The notes under the pieces were generated by a model, which saw only the letters and a program-made list of their open reading frames with translations, was not told the DNA's origin and made no database searches. The position numbers and the translations under genes were made by a program. This document shows, one piece after another, positions 11,484-20,351 of a stretch of DNA of 64,000 nucleotides. Every line of letters starts with the position of its first letter. Positions within the stretch are counted from its first letter, which is position 1. The stretch is from an uncultured Pelagibacteraceae bacterium (lineage in GTDB: Bacteria; Pseudomonadota; Alphaproteobacteria; Pelagibacterales; Pelagibacteraceae), in NCBI GenBank assembly GCA_902591045.1, contig CACIZC010000002.1, forward strand, positions 1 through 64,000, given 5' to 3'.

Positions 11484-12676
11484 TTTTCCTTAATTGCTAT
11501 TTTTTTATTATACCAATTCATAAATATCGAAATTGCTATACTTAACGATAAATATGTAAGCATTGTTATTGAGACTATTTCTATAGCCCTTCCTGTTTGC
11601 ATCATGGCTGTACCTGCAAAAACTAGTACAAGATCGGGATAAGCAATTGCTGCAGCTAATGAAGAGTTTTTAGTTAAATTAAGATATTGGTTTGTGGTTG
11701 GTGGTATTATAATTCTTAATGCTTGAGGCATAACAACCAATTGTAATACCTGGCCTGGAGTAAGACCTATAGATGCCGCTGCCTCTTTTTGACCTTTGCT
11801 AACACCCATTATTCCAGCCCTAACGCACTCTGCAATGAATGTAGCTGTGTACAAAGATAGTGCTAAAGCTAAAGCCATTAATTCTGGAATAATATTGATC
11901 CCACCTTTGAAATTAAAAATCGTCTCAGACTGCTGTACAAGTTCGGGAATTCCAAAATCTAAACTAACTCCTCCTAACAAGGATGCAACTACAGGTAGTA
12001 TTATTAATAGACCTACTGAAATTAAAAATACAGGTATTCTTTGTCCTGTCGCTTCTTGTTTTCTTTTTCCATAAACATAAATAAAAACTATAGAGACGAT
12101 TGCTGCTACAAAAGAATAAAATAAAATGGAAAAATTGGTCCAAATAAGTTTGGGAATAAAAAAACCTTTAATGGTTAAAAATGATACATCAAAAAAACTT
12201 ATAGCCTCCTTTGGTAAAGGCAAAGCTCTTAGGGCGGCAAAATACCAAAAGAATATTTGTAAAAGCAAAGGTATATTTCTGAAAATCTCTACATAAATTT
12301 CAGCTAATCTTGATATTAAATAATTTGAAGACAATCTAGAAATACCAACTATAACTCCTAAAAGAGTAGCAAAAAATATACCTACAGCTGAAACTAAAAG
12401 AGTATTTAAAAGACCAACTAAATAAGCTTTAGCGTATGAATGAGACCCATCATAATCGATTAATGAAAACTGTATATCAAAAGACGATTCCTGGCTTAAA
12501 AAACCAAATCCAAAATCAATACCTCTACTATCCATGTTTGTTTGGGCATTGAATGTAAAAAATCCAATTATAAAAATAATCGCAAAAAGTGTAACAGCCT
12601 GAGGTAGAAAATCTCCAAGTTTTGGGTTGTTCCTTAAAAAACTACCTAGACCTAAGTTAAAATTTTTAATTTTCAT
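11480..12676 (-). CDS. aapQ: General L-amino acid ABC transporter permease (AapQ/BztB type)
   Basis: EAA loop ECVRAGIMGVSKGQKEAAASIGL; operon position. Confidence 0.9.
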   Translation of the reverse strand: MKIKNFNLGLGSFLRNNPKLGDFLPQAVTLFAIIFIIGFFTFNAQTNMDSRGIDFGFGFLSQESSFDIQFSLIDYDGSHSYAKAYLVGLLNTLLVSAVGIFFATLLGVIVGISRLSSNYLISRLAEIYVEIFRNIPLLLQIFFWYFAALRALPLPKEAISFFDVSFLTIKGFFIPKLIWTNFSILFYSFVAAIVSIVFIYVYGKRKQEATGQRIPVFLISVGLLIILPVVASLLGGVSLDFGIPELVQQSETIFNFKGGINIIPELMALALALSLYTATFIAECVRAGIMGVSKGQKEAAASIGLTPGQVLQLVVMPQALRIIIPPTTNQYLNLTKNSSLAAAIAYPDLVLVFAGTAMMQTGRAIEIVSITMLTYLSLSIAISIFMNWYNKKIAIKEK

Positions 12677-12687
12677 TTAGCTTTACA

Positions 12688-12720
12688 ATAAAAAAAAGGG
12701 CCAGAAAAATCTAGCCCTTT
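12688..12720 (-). terminator. Hairpin plus U-tract between aapJ and aapQ (putative partial terminator / 3'-end stabiliser)
   Basis: Minus strand AAAGGGCTAG-ATTTTT-CTGGCCCTTT followed by TTTTTATT. Confidence 0.8.
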
Positions 12721-12745
12721 CTTTTTAAATAATAGTTATCCGCAA

Positions 12746-13786
12746 TTATCTAGCAGGCGGAACGTAAAGAATACCACCTTTAGTCCAAAGTTGATTTGGA
12801 CCTCTGTCAGGTAATATACCAGTATCAGCTATGTTACGTTTGTAGCTTTCACCGTAATTACCAACTTGTTTGATAATTCTTAAGCTCCAGTCATTATCTA
12901 GACCAAATGCTGCACCAAGTTCACCTTCAGCTCCAACTAATCTTTTAATTGCTGGATTTTCTGAAGACTTCATGCTGTCAGCATTAGCTGAAGTAATTCC
13001 ATACTCTTCTGCTTCGATCATAACGTTAAGTGACCATCTAACAATATCTTCCCAAACAGGATCACCTTGTCTTACAACAGGTCCTAATGGTTCTTTAGAT
13101 ATTGTTTCAGGTAATACTATATGATCACCCGGTTTGCTCAATTTAGTTCTTTGAGCGGCTAAACCAGATTTATCAGTTGTGTATGTATCACATCTTCCTG
13201 CATCATATGCAGCTACGACTTCGTCCGCTTTTTCAAATGCAACAGGCTCATATTTAATTCCTTTAGAATTAAAAAAGTCTCTCATGTTAAGCTCTGTTGT
13301 TGTACCAATATTCGTACAAGCAGAAATACCGCTTTTGAATTGGCTTGTAGATGTTATGCCAGAAGATTTTCTGACCATAAAACCTTGGCCATCATAAAAG
13401 TTTACACCAACAAAAGTTAAACCAATGTCAGCATCTCTTGATAGCGTCCAAGTAGTGTTTCTTGATAAGACATCAATCTCACCTGAAGTTAATGCAGTAA
13501 ATCTTTCTTTAGCACTTAAAGGATAGAATTTAACTTTTCCTGAATCTCCAAGTGTAGCAGCCGCAACTGCTCTGCAAACATCAACGTCTACACCTTTCCA
13601 ATTTCCTGCCGCATCAGCGTTAGAAAATCCTGGTAGACCTTGTGAAACTCCACATCTTACGTAACCCATTTTCTGAGTTTTTTTAAGAGTTTTTGATTTT
13701 TTTGCTGCCATTGCACCAGTTTCGAAACTAACTAGTAATGCAATAGAAGTAAGCATATAAACCAAAGTTTTTAATGTTTTTAGCAT
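12746..13786 (-). CDS. aapJ: General L-amino acid ABC transporter substrate-binding protein (tracked start 13816 probably too long; MLKTLKTL start preferred)
   Basis: Signal peptide MLKTLKTLVYMLTSIALLVSFETGAMAAK; YVRCGVSQGLPGFSNADAAGNWKGVDVDVCRAVAAA; RBS AAGGGGAAAATAATG. Confidence 0.92.
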   Translation of the reverse strand: MLKTLKTLVYMLTSIALLVSFETGAMAAKKSKTLKKTQKMGYVRCGVSQGLPGFSNADAAGNWKGVDVDVCRAVAAATLGDSGKVKFYPLSAKERFTALTSGEIDVLSRNTTWTLSRDADIGLTFVGVNFYDGQGFMVRKSSGITSTSQFKSGISACTNIGTTTELNMRDFFNSKGIKYEPVAFEKADEVVAAYDAGRCDTYTTDKSGLAAQRTKLSKPGDHIVLPETISKEPLGPVVRQGDPVWEDIVRWSLNVMIEAEEYGITSANADSMKSSENPAIKRLVGAEGELGAAFGLDNDWSLRIIKQVGNYGESYKRNIADTGILPDRGPNQLWTKGGILYVPPAR

Positions 13787-13802
13787 TATTTTCCCCTTCA
13801 TA

Positions 13803-13820
13803 TTTATTGTTAACAATAAA
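13803..13820. promoter_or_regulatory. 18-bp perfect palindrome upstream of aapJ (putative operator or 5'-UTR hairpin)
   Basis: TTTATTGTTAACAATAAA reads identically on both strands. Confidence 0.5.
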
Positions 13821-14033
13821 TTACATCATACGAGATAATGTAATCTGCTTTAGTATCTTTGATTAAAACAATTTCTTCAAGTGATATGGTGTTCATATAT
13901 CGTGGACATATTCCCCTAATGAGAGATTTTTATAACCTTTATATAGATATTTATAATATTACTGATACAATATTTAGAATATTTCAATTTAAAACTGTAT
14001 AAAATTTATGAGAAGAAAGTACTATAAGCAATA

Positions 14034-15185
14034 ATGTTTTCTAAACTAATTTTTTCTAGGTTAAACATAAAAAAATCTGAGCTGCATCAACCTAGATCTT
14101 TGTGGAGCACTTTTAAAAATGCTTTTTTAAGACAAAAAAATTTAAAGAAATTTTGGGCAAGATTAGATAAGAGCGCCTACACAGATGATTTAATAAAAAC
14201 AACTGATCTATTTTTAAATTCAGAAAGTTACAAATGGACATCTAAATTTTGGCGTCATTTAATTATAAACCATTATAATCATATAAAAAATACCTCTTCT
14301 GATGATCCTCTTAATGCAATTGCTATGACTGACTATGCTGGCTTTACTTATGTAGATGAATATTCAATTGAGAAAAGTGATAAAAATATAAACAAAAAAA
14401 TAAATTTTAGTGCGGATATTTTTAATAAACATCCTCATCTTACACTAATGAGATCTATACATTATAATATAATTTTATTGCTTATTTACCACACTATAAA
14501 AGATAAAAAAATATTTGGAAATTATGACCAATTAAATAAAAATATTTATTTGGAATACAATCCTAAAATAAAAATTGACAATAAATTAATAACTCAACAT
14601 ATGTTAATTTCATTGTTGGAATATGAAAAAATTTCTATTCTAACAAAAAATAAAAAAGAAAATCTTCACATATTAGAACTAGGTGCCGGTTACGGTAGAA
14701 CTGCTAATATTTTTCTTTCCCTGATGAATAATTGTAAATATGTAATAGCAGACTTGCCGCCTGCTTTGCATTTCTCAAAAAATAATTTAAAAAAATTCTT
14801 TCCAAATAAAAAAATTACTACTGCTTTTGAAGTCAATGATGAAGAAAAAATTAAAAGCATGCTTGCAGAAAATGATGTATTATTTATTTTTCCACATCAG
14901 ATTAAATTATTTAAAAATAAAACGTTTGATGCTGCTATAGCAATTGGTGTCTTAAATGAAATGGAAAAAAAAATGATAAAAAAATATATGGGAATGTTTG
15001 AGGTTGTTTCTAAATCATTGTATTTCAAAGTATGGGAAAACTCAGGTTTGCCCTATTCTTTTTATAAATATTATTCTGTTCATAATAAGTCCGACTATTT
15101 TATAAAAAATATTTGGAAAGAGCATTTTAAAAACAGATGTATTTTACCATCAAATGTATTTGAACTGGGCTACGAATTTAAATAA
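14034..15185 (+). CDS. Putative sugar O-methyltransferase (SAM-dependent)
   Basis: HILELGAGYGRTANIF SAM motif I, YVIADLPPALHFS, AIAIGVLNEM; resembles the 'putative sugar O-methyltransferase' family. Confidence 0.7.
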   Translation: MFSKLIFSRLNIKKSELHQPRSLWSTFKNAFLRQKNLKKFWARLDKSAYTDDLIKTTDLFLNSESYKWTSKFWRHLIINHYNHIKNTSSDDPLNAIAMTDYAGFTYVDEYSIEKSDKNINKKINFSADIFNKHPHLTLMRSIHYNIILLLIYHTIKDKKIFGNYDQLNKNIYLEYNPKIKIDNKLITQHMLISLLEYEKISILTKNKKENLHILELGAGYGRTANIFLSLMNNCKYVIADLPPALHFSKNNLKKFFPNKKITTAFEVNDEEKIKSMLAENDVLFIFPHQIKLFKNKTFDAAIAIGVLNEMEKKMIKKYMGMFEVVSKSLYFKVWENSGLPYSFYKYYSVHNKSDYFIKNIWKEHFKNRCILPSNVFELGYEFK

Positions 15186-15213
15186 TTAAAAGCCAACAAG
15201 TTTTTTTTTAAAG

Positions 15214-15290
15214 TGGCGCGCCCTGAAGGATTCGAACCTACGACCCTCGGTTTAGAAAACCGATGCTCTATCCAACTGAGCTAAGGGCGC
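15214..15290 (-). tRNA. tRNA-Arg (anticodon TCT), CCA encoded
   Basis: Reverse complement GCGCCCTTAGCTCAGTTGGATAGAGCATCGGTTTTCTAAACCGAGGGTCGTAGGTTCGAATCCTTCAGGGCGCGCCA. Confidence 0.95.
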
Positions 15291-15315
15291 AATTGTTTTA
15301 AACTTATATATTTAC

Positions 15316-16374
15316 TTAAAAACATACCAAGTGGTCAATATAAATCGGTGTTTTAATGCCAAACTTTTCTTTAATTTTATGTTGGTGTTCATGATGTGAA
15401 TGGACAAAGACCGGAATAATTTGATTTTTTTTTGTTTTTAACGTGTAAATAAAATTTGTTCCTCTAAATTTTCTATCTACTACCTCTAATATTAAGTTGC
15501 TTTTATCATCATGTTCCAAATCTTCAGGTTGTATTAAAAGTTTAACAGATGCTCCTACCGATTGCTTTTTAATAAATTTACCTTTTATTGTACCTAATTC
15601 AGAATTTTTTAATGTATCATTTCCTGTAACTTCAGCGTCTATTAAAATTCCTCTATTTAAAAATTTAACAACATCAATTGAATTTGGATAATGATAGATG
15701 TTGTAAGGTATATCAAACTGCTTTAGAGATTGGTTTAATATAATTCCACATTTGTCAGCAAGATAAAAGGCTTCGTAGGAATCGTGGGTAACAGCAATAG
15801 TTGTAATATTTATTTCTTTCAGAAGATCCTTTATCCTTTTTTGTAATTCATCTTTCAAACTTTGATCAATGTTAGAAAATGGCTCATCTAATAAAAGAAG
15901 ATCAGGTTTAGACATTAAAGATCTAGCCAAAGAAACTCTTTGTGCTTCGCCTGCGCTTATCTCGTGAGGATATTTTTCTTTTAAATCTTCTAAATGCAAA
16001 ATTTTTACTAAATCATTATCAGAATAACTAAACTTTGAACTTTTGTTTCTTTTAACTCCAATATTTATATTGTCGAGAACATTATAATGTGGAAACAATG
16101 AATTGTCCTGAAAACATAAAGCTATATTTCTTTTTTCTGGTTCAAGATTATAATCGTTTGAAGAAATTACCTTACCTCTTAATTTAATTTTTCCAGATTG
16201 TAAATTTTGAAGACCTGCTATAGTTCTAAGCATTGTTGTTTTTCCAATGCCAGAAGGTCCCAACAAACAAATAATTTCACCTTCTTCTTTAATTGTTAAC
16301 GAAACATCATTAACTTTATTTTTTTTACTTGCTGCAAAGGTTGCTTTTTCTATTTCAAGGAAATTTTGTGTCAT
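15316..16374 (-). CDS. Iron(III) ABC transporter ATP-binding protein (FbpC/FutC type)
   Basis: Walker A LLGPSGIGKTT, ISAGEAQRVSLARSL, LLLDEPFSN; C-terminal regulatory domain; clustered with Fe(III) permease and binding protein. Confidence 0.88.
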   Translation of the reverse strand: MTQNFLEIEKATFAASKKNKVNDVSLTIKEEGEIICLLGPSGIGKTTMLRTIAGLQNLQSGKIKLRGKVISSNDYNLEPEKRNIALCFQDNSLFPHYNVLDNINIGVKRNKSSKFSYSDNDLVKILHLEDLKEKYPHEISAGEAQRVSLARSLMSKPDLLLLDEPFSNIDQSLKDELQKRIKDLLKEINITTIAVTHDSYEAFYLADKCGIILNQSLKQFDIPYNIYHYPNSIDVVKFLNRGILIDAEVTGNDTLKNSELGTIKGKFIKKQSVGASVKLLIQPEDLEHDDKSNLILEVVDRKFRGTNFIYTLKTKKNQIIPVFVHSHHEHQHKIKEKFGIKTPIYIDHLVCF

Positions 16375-16395
16375 ACGTTTTCTTATAACATAGCT

Positions 16396-18012
16396 CTATT
16401 TCTCTGAAAGTATATATCTAGAGACAAATAATATAAGTAAGCTTGCCCATATAACCAAACATAACGAAGGAAAAGCAGCAGCTTCCAACAGATCTTGAGC
16501 GGCATATGAGTATGCTTTTGTTGCAAAAGTTTCAAAATTAAAAGGGCGAAGTATTAAAGTAATCGGGAGCTCTTTTATAATTTCAATAGCAATTAAAACT
16601 CCTACGAGAAAAATACTATTTTTTAGATAAGGAACATGTATTTTTGTGAAAGTTTTAAGTTTTGAGTATCCCAAAAGATATGCGCTGTCGTCTATTGATT
16701 GATTTATTTTTAAATAACCCGATTTAATTCCATTAAAAGATAACGAAAAAAATCTAACAAAATATGCAATAACAAGGCCGATAATTGAACCAATAAACAA
16801 AGGTTTAAAACTAGTAAAACCAAAGAGAGAAGTAAAAGTATCGCTTAGCCAAGAAATGAAAGTAATAAAAGCAACGGCCAATATGACACCTGGTATAGCA
16901 TATCCAGATATAGAAAAAGCCGATAAATAATTCAAAAATTTACTTTTAGATATTCTGTTTCCATAATTTGATAAAAAAGAAAATATTATTAAACATCCGC
17001 TAGATAAGAAAACTAACAAAAGTGTATTTAAATTGAGTAGCCACAAGTTAATATCCTGAAAATATTTTGGAAATTTTATTGTCCAATAACTCATTTGAGC
17101 GACTGGAAATAAAAAACTACAAAAAAACAATAAAGAACAAAAAGAAAAGGCTAAAAAAGATTTTCTTCCTTTTAGTTCAATTTTTGGAATGTTCTTAAAA
17201 CCTTGCGACGGTTGGTGATATTTAGCCCTTTTTCGAGAATAATTTTCAATAATAAACAAAAATAAAATAAAAAATAATAATAAAAAAGACAATTGGTTTG
17301 CTGTTGTGAGGTCATCAAAAGTAATCCAAGCGTTATAAATGGCTGTTGTTAATGTTGAAATACTAAAAAAAGATACAGTTCCAAAATCAGATAATGTTTC
17401 CATTGCTACTAAAGATAAACCTGCAACAATTGCCGGTCTGGCTGAAGGTAAAATAATTCTGGAAAAACTTTGATTTGAAGAAAAACCAAGGTTTTTTCCT
17501 ACTTCTATTAAATTATGTGACTGATACAAAAAAGAAGCTCTTGTTAATACATAAACATATCCAAAAAGTGAAAATGATATTGAAAAAATAGATCCTATTA
17601 ATCCATCAAATTTAGGTATATATTTGTTATATTCTGCTTCTCCTAAAAAAAAAGTTAATATTGAAAATGCAGTACCATAATTTTCAAAAAAAGCAGTTAA
17701 TGAATAAGCATATATATAAGCTGGAACTGCAAAAGATAAAATTAAAGCCCATTTAAAAAAATTAACTCCAGGAAAGTCATAGAAAGATACAAAGTAAGCT
17801 GCTGTAACACCAAAAAATAAAGTTAGCAATAAAACTCCAACTAAAATTAAAATTGAATTAGCAATATATTCTAAAAGAAATGTGTCCTTTAGAATCATTA
17901 AATAATCGCTAGTTGTTTCAAAGAAACTAAAAAAAATTGTAATAATTGGTATTGCTACCACTAAAGGTACTATTAAAGAACTAATATACCAAAAATTTAT
18001 TTTACTATTCAA
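16396..18012 (-). CDS. Iron(III) ABC transporter permease, fused two-domain FbpB/FutB type (TTG start)
   Basis: 538-aa multi-TM protein with two permease domains; TTG start preceded by SD GGAGGAGGAGAG. Confidence 0.88.
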   Translation of the reverse strand: MNSKINFWYISSLIVPLVVAIPIITIFFSFFETTSDYLMILKDTFLLEYIANSILILVGVLLLTLFFGVTAAYFVSFYDFPGVNFFKWALILSFAVPAYIYAYSLTAFFENYGTAFSILTFFLGEAEYNKYIPKFDGLIGSIFSISFSLFGYVYVLTRASFLYQSHNLIEVGKNLGFSSNQSFSRIILPSARPAIVAGLSLVAMETLSDFGTVSFFSISTLTTAIYNAWITFDDLTTANQLSFLLLFFILFLFIIENYSRKRAKYHQPSQGFKNIPKIELKGRKSFLAFSFCSLLFFCSFLFPVAQMSYWTIKFPKYFQDINLWLLNLNTLLLVFLSSGCLIIFSFLSNYGNRISKSKFLNYLSAFSISGYAIPGVILAVAFITFISWLSDTFTSLFGFTSFKPLFIGSIIGLVIAYFVRFFSLSFNGIKSGYLKINQSIDDSAYLLGYSKLKTFTKIHVPYLKNSIFLVGVLIAIEIIKELPITLILRPFNFETFATKAYSYAAQDLLEAAAFPSLCLVIWASLLILFVSRYILSEK

Positions 18013-18016
18013 CTCT

Positions 18017-18058
18017 CCTCCTCCAATTTAGTCCCCGGAGGAGGCCAGGGACTAAATT
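18017..18058 (-). promoter_or_regulatory. futA-futB intercistronic RNA element: 11-bp hairpin with anti-SD loop complementary to the adjacent futB Shine-Dalgarno
   Basis: Minus strand AATTTAGTCCC-TGGCCTCCTCCG-GGGACTAAATT-GGAGGAGG; loop CCTCCTCC is the exact complement of GGAGGAGG. Confidence 0.75.
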
Positions 18059-18069
18059 TTTCTTATATG

Positions 18070-19086
18070 TTAATTCCAACCAGCTTCGGTCATTATTTTC
18101 AATGCCTTAGCTTGAAGTTTACCATATGAAGAAACTTTTGTTTTAAGATCTTGTTTGAAACCTAAACCAAACTGAGAAATTAATTTATTTGGTTCAATTC
18201 CATCAATCATAGAGTACTCAAACGTATTGTTAACAATGTGCTTTTGCGCTTCTGGAGTTAATAAAAACTCAAGAAGTTTAATAGCATTAGCTTTGTTTGG
18301 AGCATGTTTTAAAATTCCTCCACCGCTAATATTCATATGTGTTCCTCTTCCATCCTGATTAGGAAAGAAAGGTTTTACTTTTTTGGCTGCCGCTTGCTGT
18401 TCTGGACCTTTTTTTCCAGACAACATTAATGCTATGTAGTATGTATTCGCTACTGCCCAATCAGCTTCTCCTGCTGCAACTGCTAAGATTTGTGCTCTAT
18501 CATTGCCTTTTGCTTTTCTTGCAAAGTTAGATACCAAACCTTTAGCCCATTTTTCAGTTTTCTTTGCTCCATTATTTTTGATCATAGAAGCAACTAATGA
18601 TTGGTTATAAACGTTGTTGGATTGTCTGATAACAACCTTGCCTTTGTACTTAGGATTGGCTAAATCTTCATAAGTCATGTTCCATGATGGATTTACAGTC
18701 TTTGGATTATAATAAATTACACGAGCTCTTTTAGCTATACCTGTCCAATAGGCATTTCTAAAATTAGCAGGTACAACTTTTTTAATTCTAGCTGAACTTG
18801 CTCCTTTTTGAAACATTCCTTCTGATTGAAAAGCACCAAGTCTTCCTGCATCAGCAGTAATATATAAATCACCTTTGCAGTCTATGCCTTCTTCTTTAAT
18901 CCTTTTTTGTAAGGCTTTATCTTTTCCAGAAACAACATTTACTTTAATTCCTGTTTTTGCAGTAAATTTTTTGTAAAGCTGCACATCTGAATCGTAGTGT
19001 CTTGCGCTAAATATATTTACTTCCTGCGCCATTAATGACGTGCAAACAAATAAGAAGCCCAAGATGCTTAATAATAATTTTTTCAT
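18070..19086 (-). CDS. futA: Iron(III) ABC transporter substrate-binding protein (FutA/FbpA family)
   Basis: Signal peptide; VNIFSARHYDSDVQLYKKFTAKTGIKVNVVSGK; C-terminal GGGILKHAPNKANAIKLLEFLLTPEAQ. Confidence 0.92.
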   Translation of the reverse strand: MKKLLLSILGFLFVCTSLMAQEVNIFSARHYDSDVQLYKKFTAKTGIKVNVVSGKDKALQKRIKEEGIDCKGDLYITADAGRLGAFQSEGMFQKGASSARIKKVVPANFRNAYWTGIAKRARVIYYNPKTVNPSWNMTYEDLANPKYKGKVVIRQSNNVYNQSLVASMIKNNGAKKTEKWAKGLVSNFARKAKGNDRAQILAVAAGEADWAVANTYYIALMLSGKKGPEQQAAAKKVKPFFPNQDGRGTHMNISGGGILKHAPNKANAIKLLEFLLTPEAQKHIVNNTFEYSMIDGIEPNKLISQFGLGFKQDLKTKVSSYGKLQAKALKIMTEAGWN

Positions 19087-19121
19087 ATTATCTACTTTTT
19101 TATTTTTATTGTTTTTATGGA

Positions 19122-19150
19122 GTTATATTGATAATGATTATCATTTTCAA
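19122..19150 (-). promoter_or_regulatory. Predicted futA promoter (-35 TTGAAA, 17-nt spacer, -10 TATAAC) with a Fur box in the spacer (19130-19148)
   Basis: Minus strand TTGAAAATGATAATCATTATCAATATAAC; GAAAATGATAATCATTATC matches the classical Fur consensus GATAATGATAATCATTATC at 18 of 19 positions. Confidence 0.82.
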
Positions 19151-19188
19151 GCAGTTAATAATGCTTCTCAATTGCAATAATGACGCAG

Positions 19189-20109
19189 CTAGGATTTTAG
19201 AAGGAAAATAGCGAAGTATTTGCGATTATCAAGCCAATAGTCTTCTACTTTCCATTTAGCTACACGAGATAAGCGAATAAAGGATTTAATAGTAAACTTA
19301 TTTGAAACCTCTACCTGGATATCTTCATTCTTTTTTAAAAAAAACTTTTTTTTATCTAGAAAAAATGACTGATTTATTTTGCTAACTAAAAAACCTTCAA
19401 TGCATTTTAAGCGATTATTGAATTTTCCTTTATAATAAAAATTTTTAATATTTAAACCTGTATTAAAAGTTCTGTTAATTATATTAATTAAATTTAGACT
19501 AAATTTGGCAGTGTACCCTTTTTTGTCATTGTATGCCTTTTCTAAAATTTTTTTATTTTTTATTAAATCAACGCCCACAAATAAATAGTTATTTTTTCCA
19601 ATACTTTTTCTGATATTTTTTAAAAAGTTTACCTCTTGATTATTATGAAAGTTTCCAATAGAGGAACCTAAAAAAAAACAAATTTTTGTGGTTCTTTTAA
19701 ATTTTGGTATTTTGAATGGTTTTGAATAATCTATTTTTATAGGTTTTATTTTAAGCTTTGGATATTGTTTTTTTAATTTTAATACAGATGATTTTACAAA
19801 ATCTAAAGAAATATCAAGTGGTATATAAAATTTAACACGTTTATTAAGTAAAATTTTTATTTTATCAGCGGCGCCACTACCTAATTCAATAAATGACAGG
19901 GTGCCTGTGAACATTGATGGTATTTTTTTAGATAATTTTTTTAATATTTCTTTTTCTTTTTTTGTAAGATAATACTCTTTCTGTTGTGTAATTTTTTCAA
20001 AATATTTACTTCCTAATAAATCGTAATGAAATTTAGAAGGAATCGTTTTATTATTTTTTGATAAACCTGATTTTAATTCATTTAAAAATATTTTTTTATC
20101 TTTTTTCAT
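19189..20109 (-). CDS. EgtD-like L-histidine N-alpha-methyltransferase family protein (substrate uncertain)
   Basis: FHYDLLGSKYFEKITQQKEYYLTKKEKEIL and FIELGSGAADKIKILL are characteristic of the EgtD methyltransferase domain. Confidence 0.8.
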   Translation of the reverse strand: MKKDKKIFLNELKSGLSKNNKTIPSKFHYDLLGSKYFEKITQQKEYYLTKKEKEILKKLSKKIPSMFTGTLSFIELGSGAADKIKILLNKRVKFYIPLDISLDFVKSSVLKLKKQYPKLKIKPIKIDYSKPFKIPKFKRTTKICFFLGSSIGNFHNNQEVNFLKNIRKSIGKNNYLFVGVDLIKNKKILEKAYNDKKGYTAKFSLNLINIINRTFNTGLNIKNFYYKGKFNNRLKCIEGFLVSKINQSFFLDKKKFFLKKNEDIQVEVSNKFTIKSFIRLSRVAKWKVEDYWLDNRKYFAIFLLKS

Positions 20110-20336
20110 TAAGTTGGGTTATTTTTTAAGTATTCGATATAATCAATAACTTCTTGTAACTTTTCATCTTCTATATCTTTATAACTTTTTTTAAATTTTG
20201 ATCTTATACATATAGCCACATGTGCATAAGAATTTCTTCCTTTAGGATGATTTGGATGATCTGGAAGTTTTCCTTTTAAATAATCACCAGTATCCTGGAT
20301 AAGTTTCCAGAGTTTTGCTGAATTTTTCTTGTTCAT
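20109..20336 (-). CDS. Small conserved-looking hypothetical protein (75 aa)
   Basis: Ordered ORF overlapping the EgtD-like gene by 1 nt; LPDHPNHPKGRNSYAHVAICIRSKFKKSYKDI; no family recognised. Confidence 0.7.
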   Translation of the reverse strand: MNKKNSAKLWKLIQDTGDYLKGKLPDHPNHPKGRNSYAHVAICIRSKFKKSYKDIEDEKLQEVIDYIEYLKNNPT

Positions 20337-20351
20337 TTATAATTGTATAAT

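Noticed and set aside
18025-18060. futA-futB hairpin as an ordinary intrinsic terminator
   Set aside because: The U-tract is on the non-coding (plus) side; the coding strand continues directly into the GGAGGAGG SD.
19189-20109. A complete ergothioneine pathway
   Set aside because: Only an EgtD-like methyltransferase is present; no EgtB or other partner is recognised nearby.
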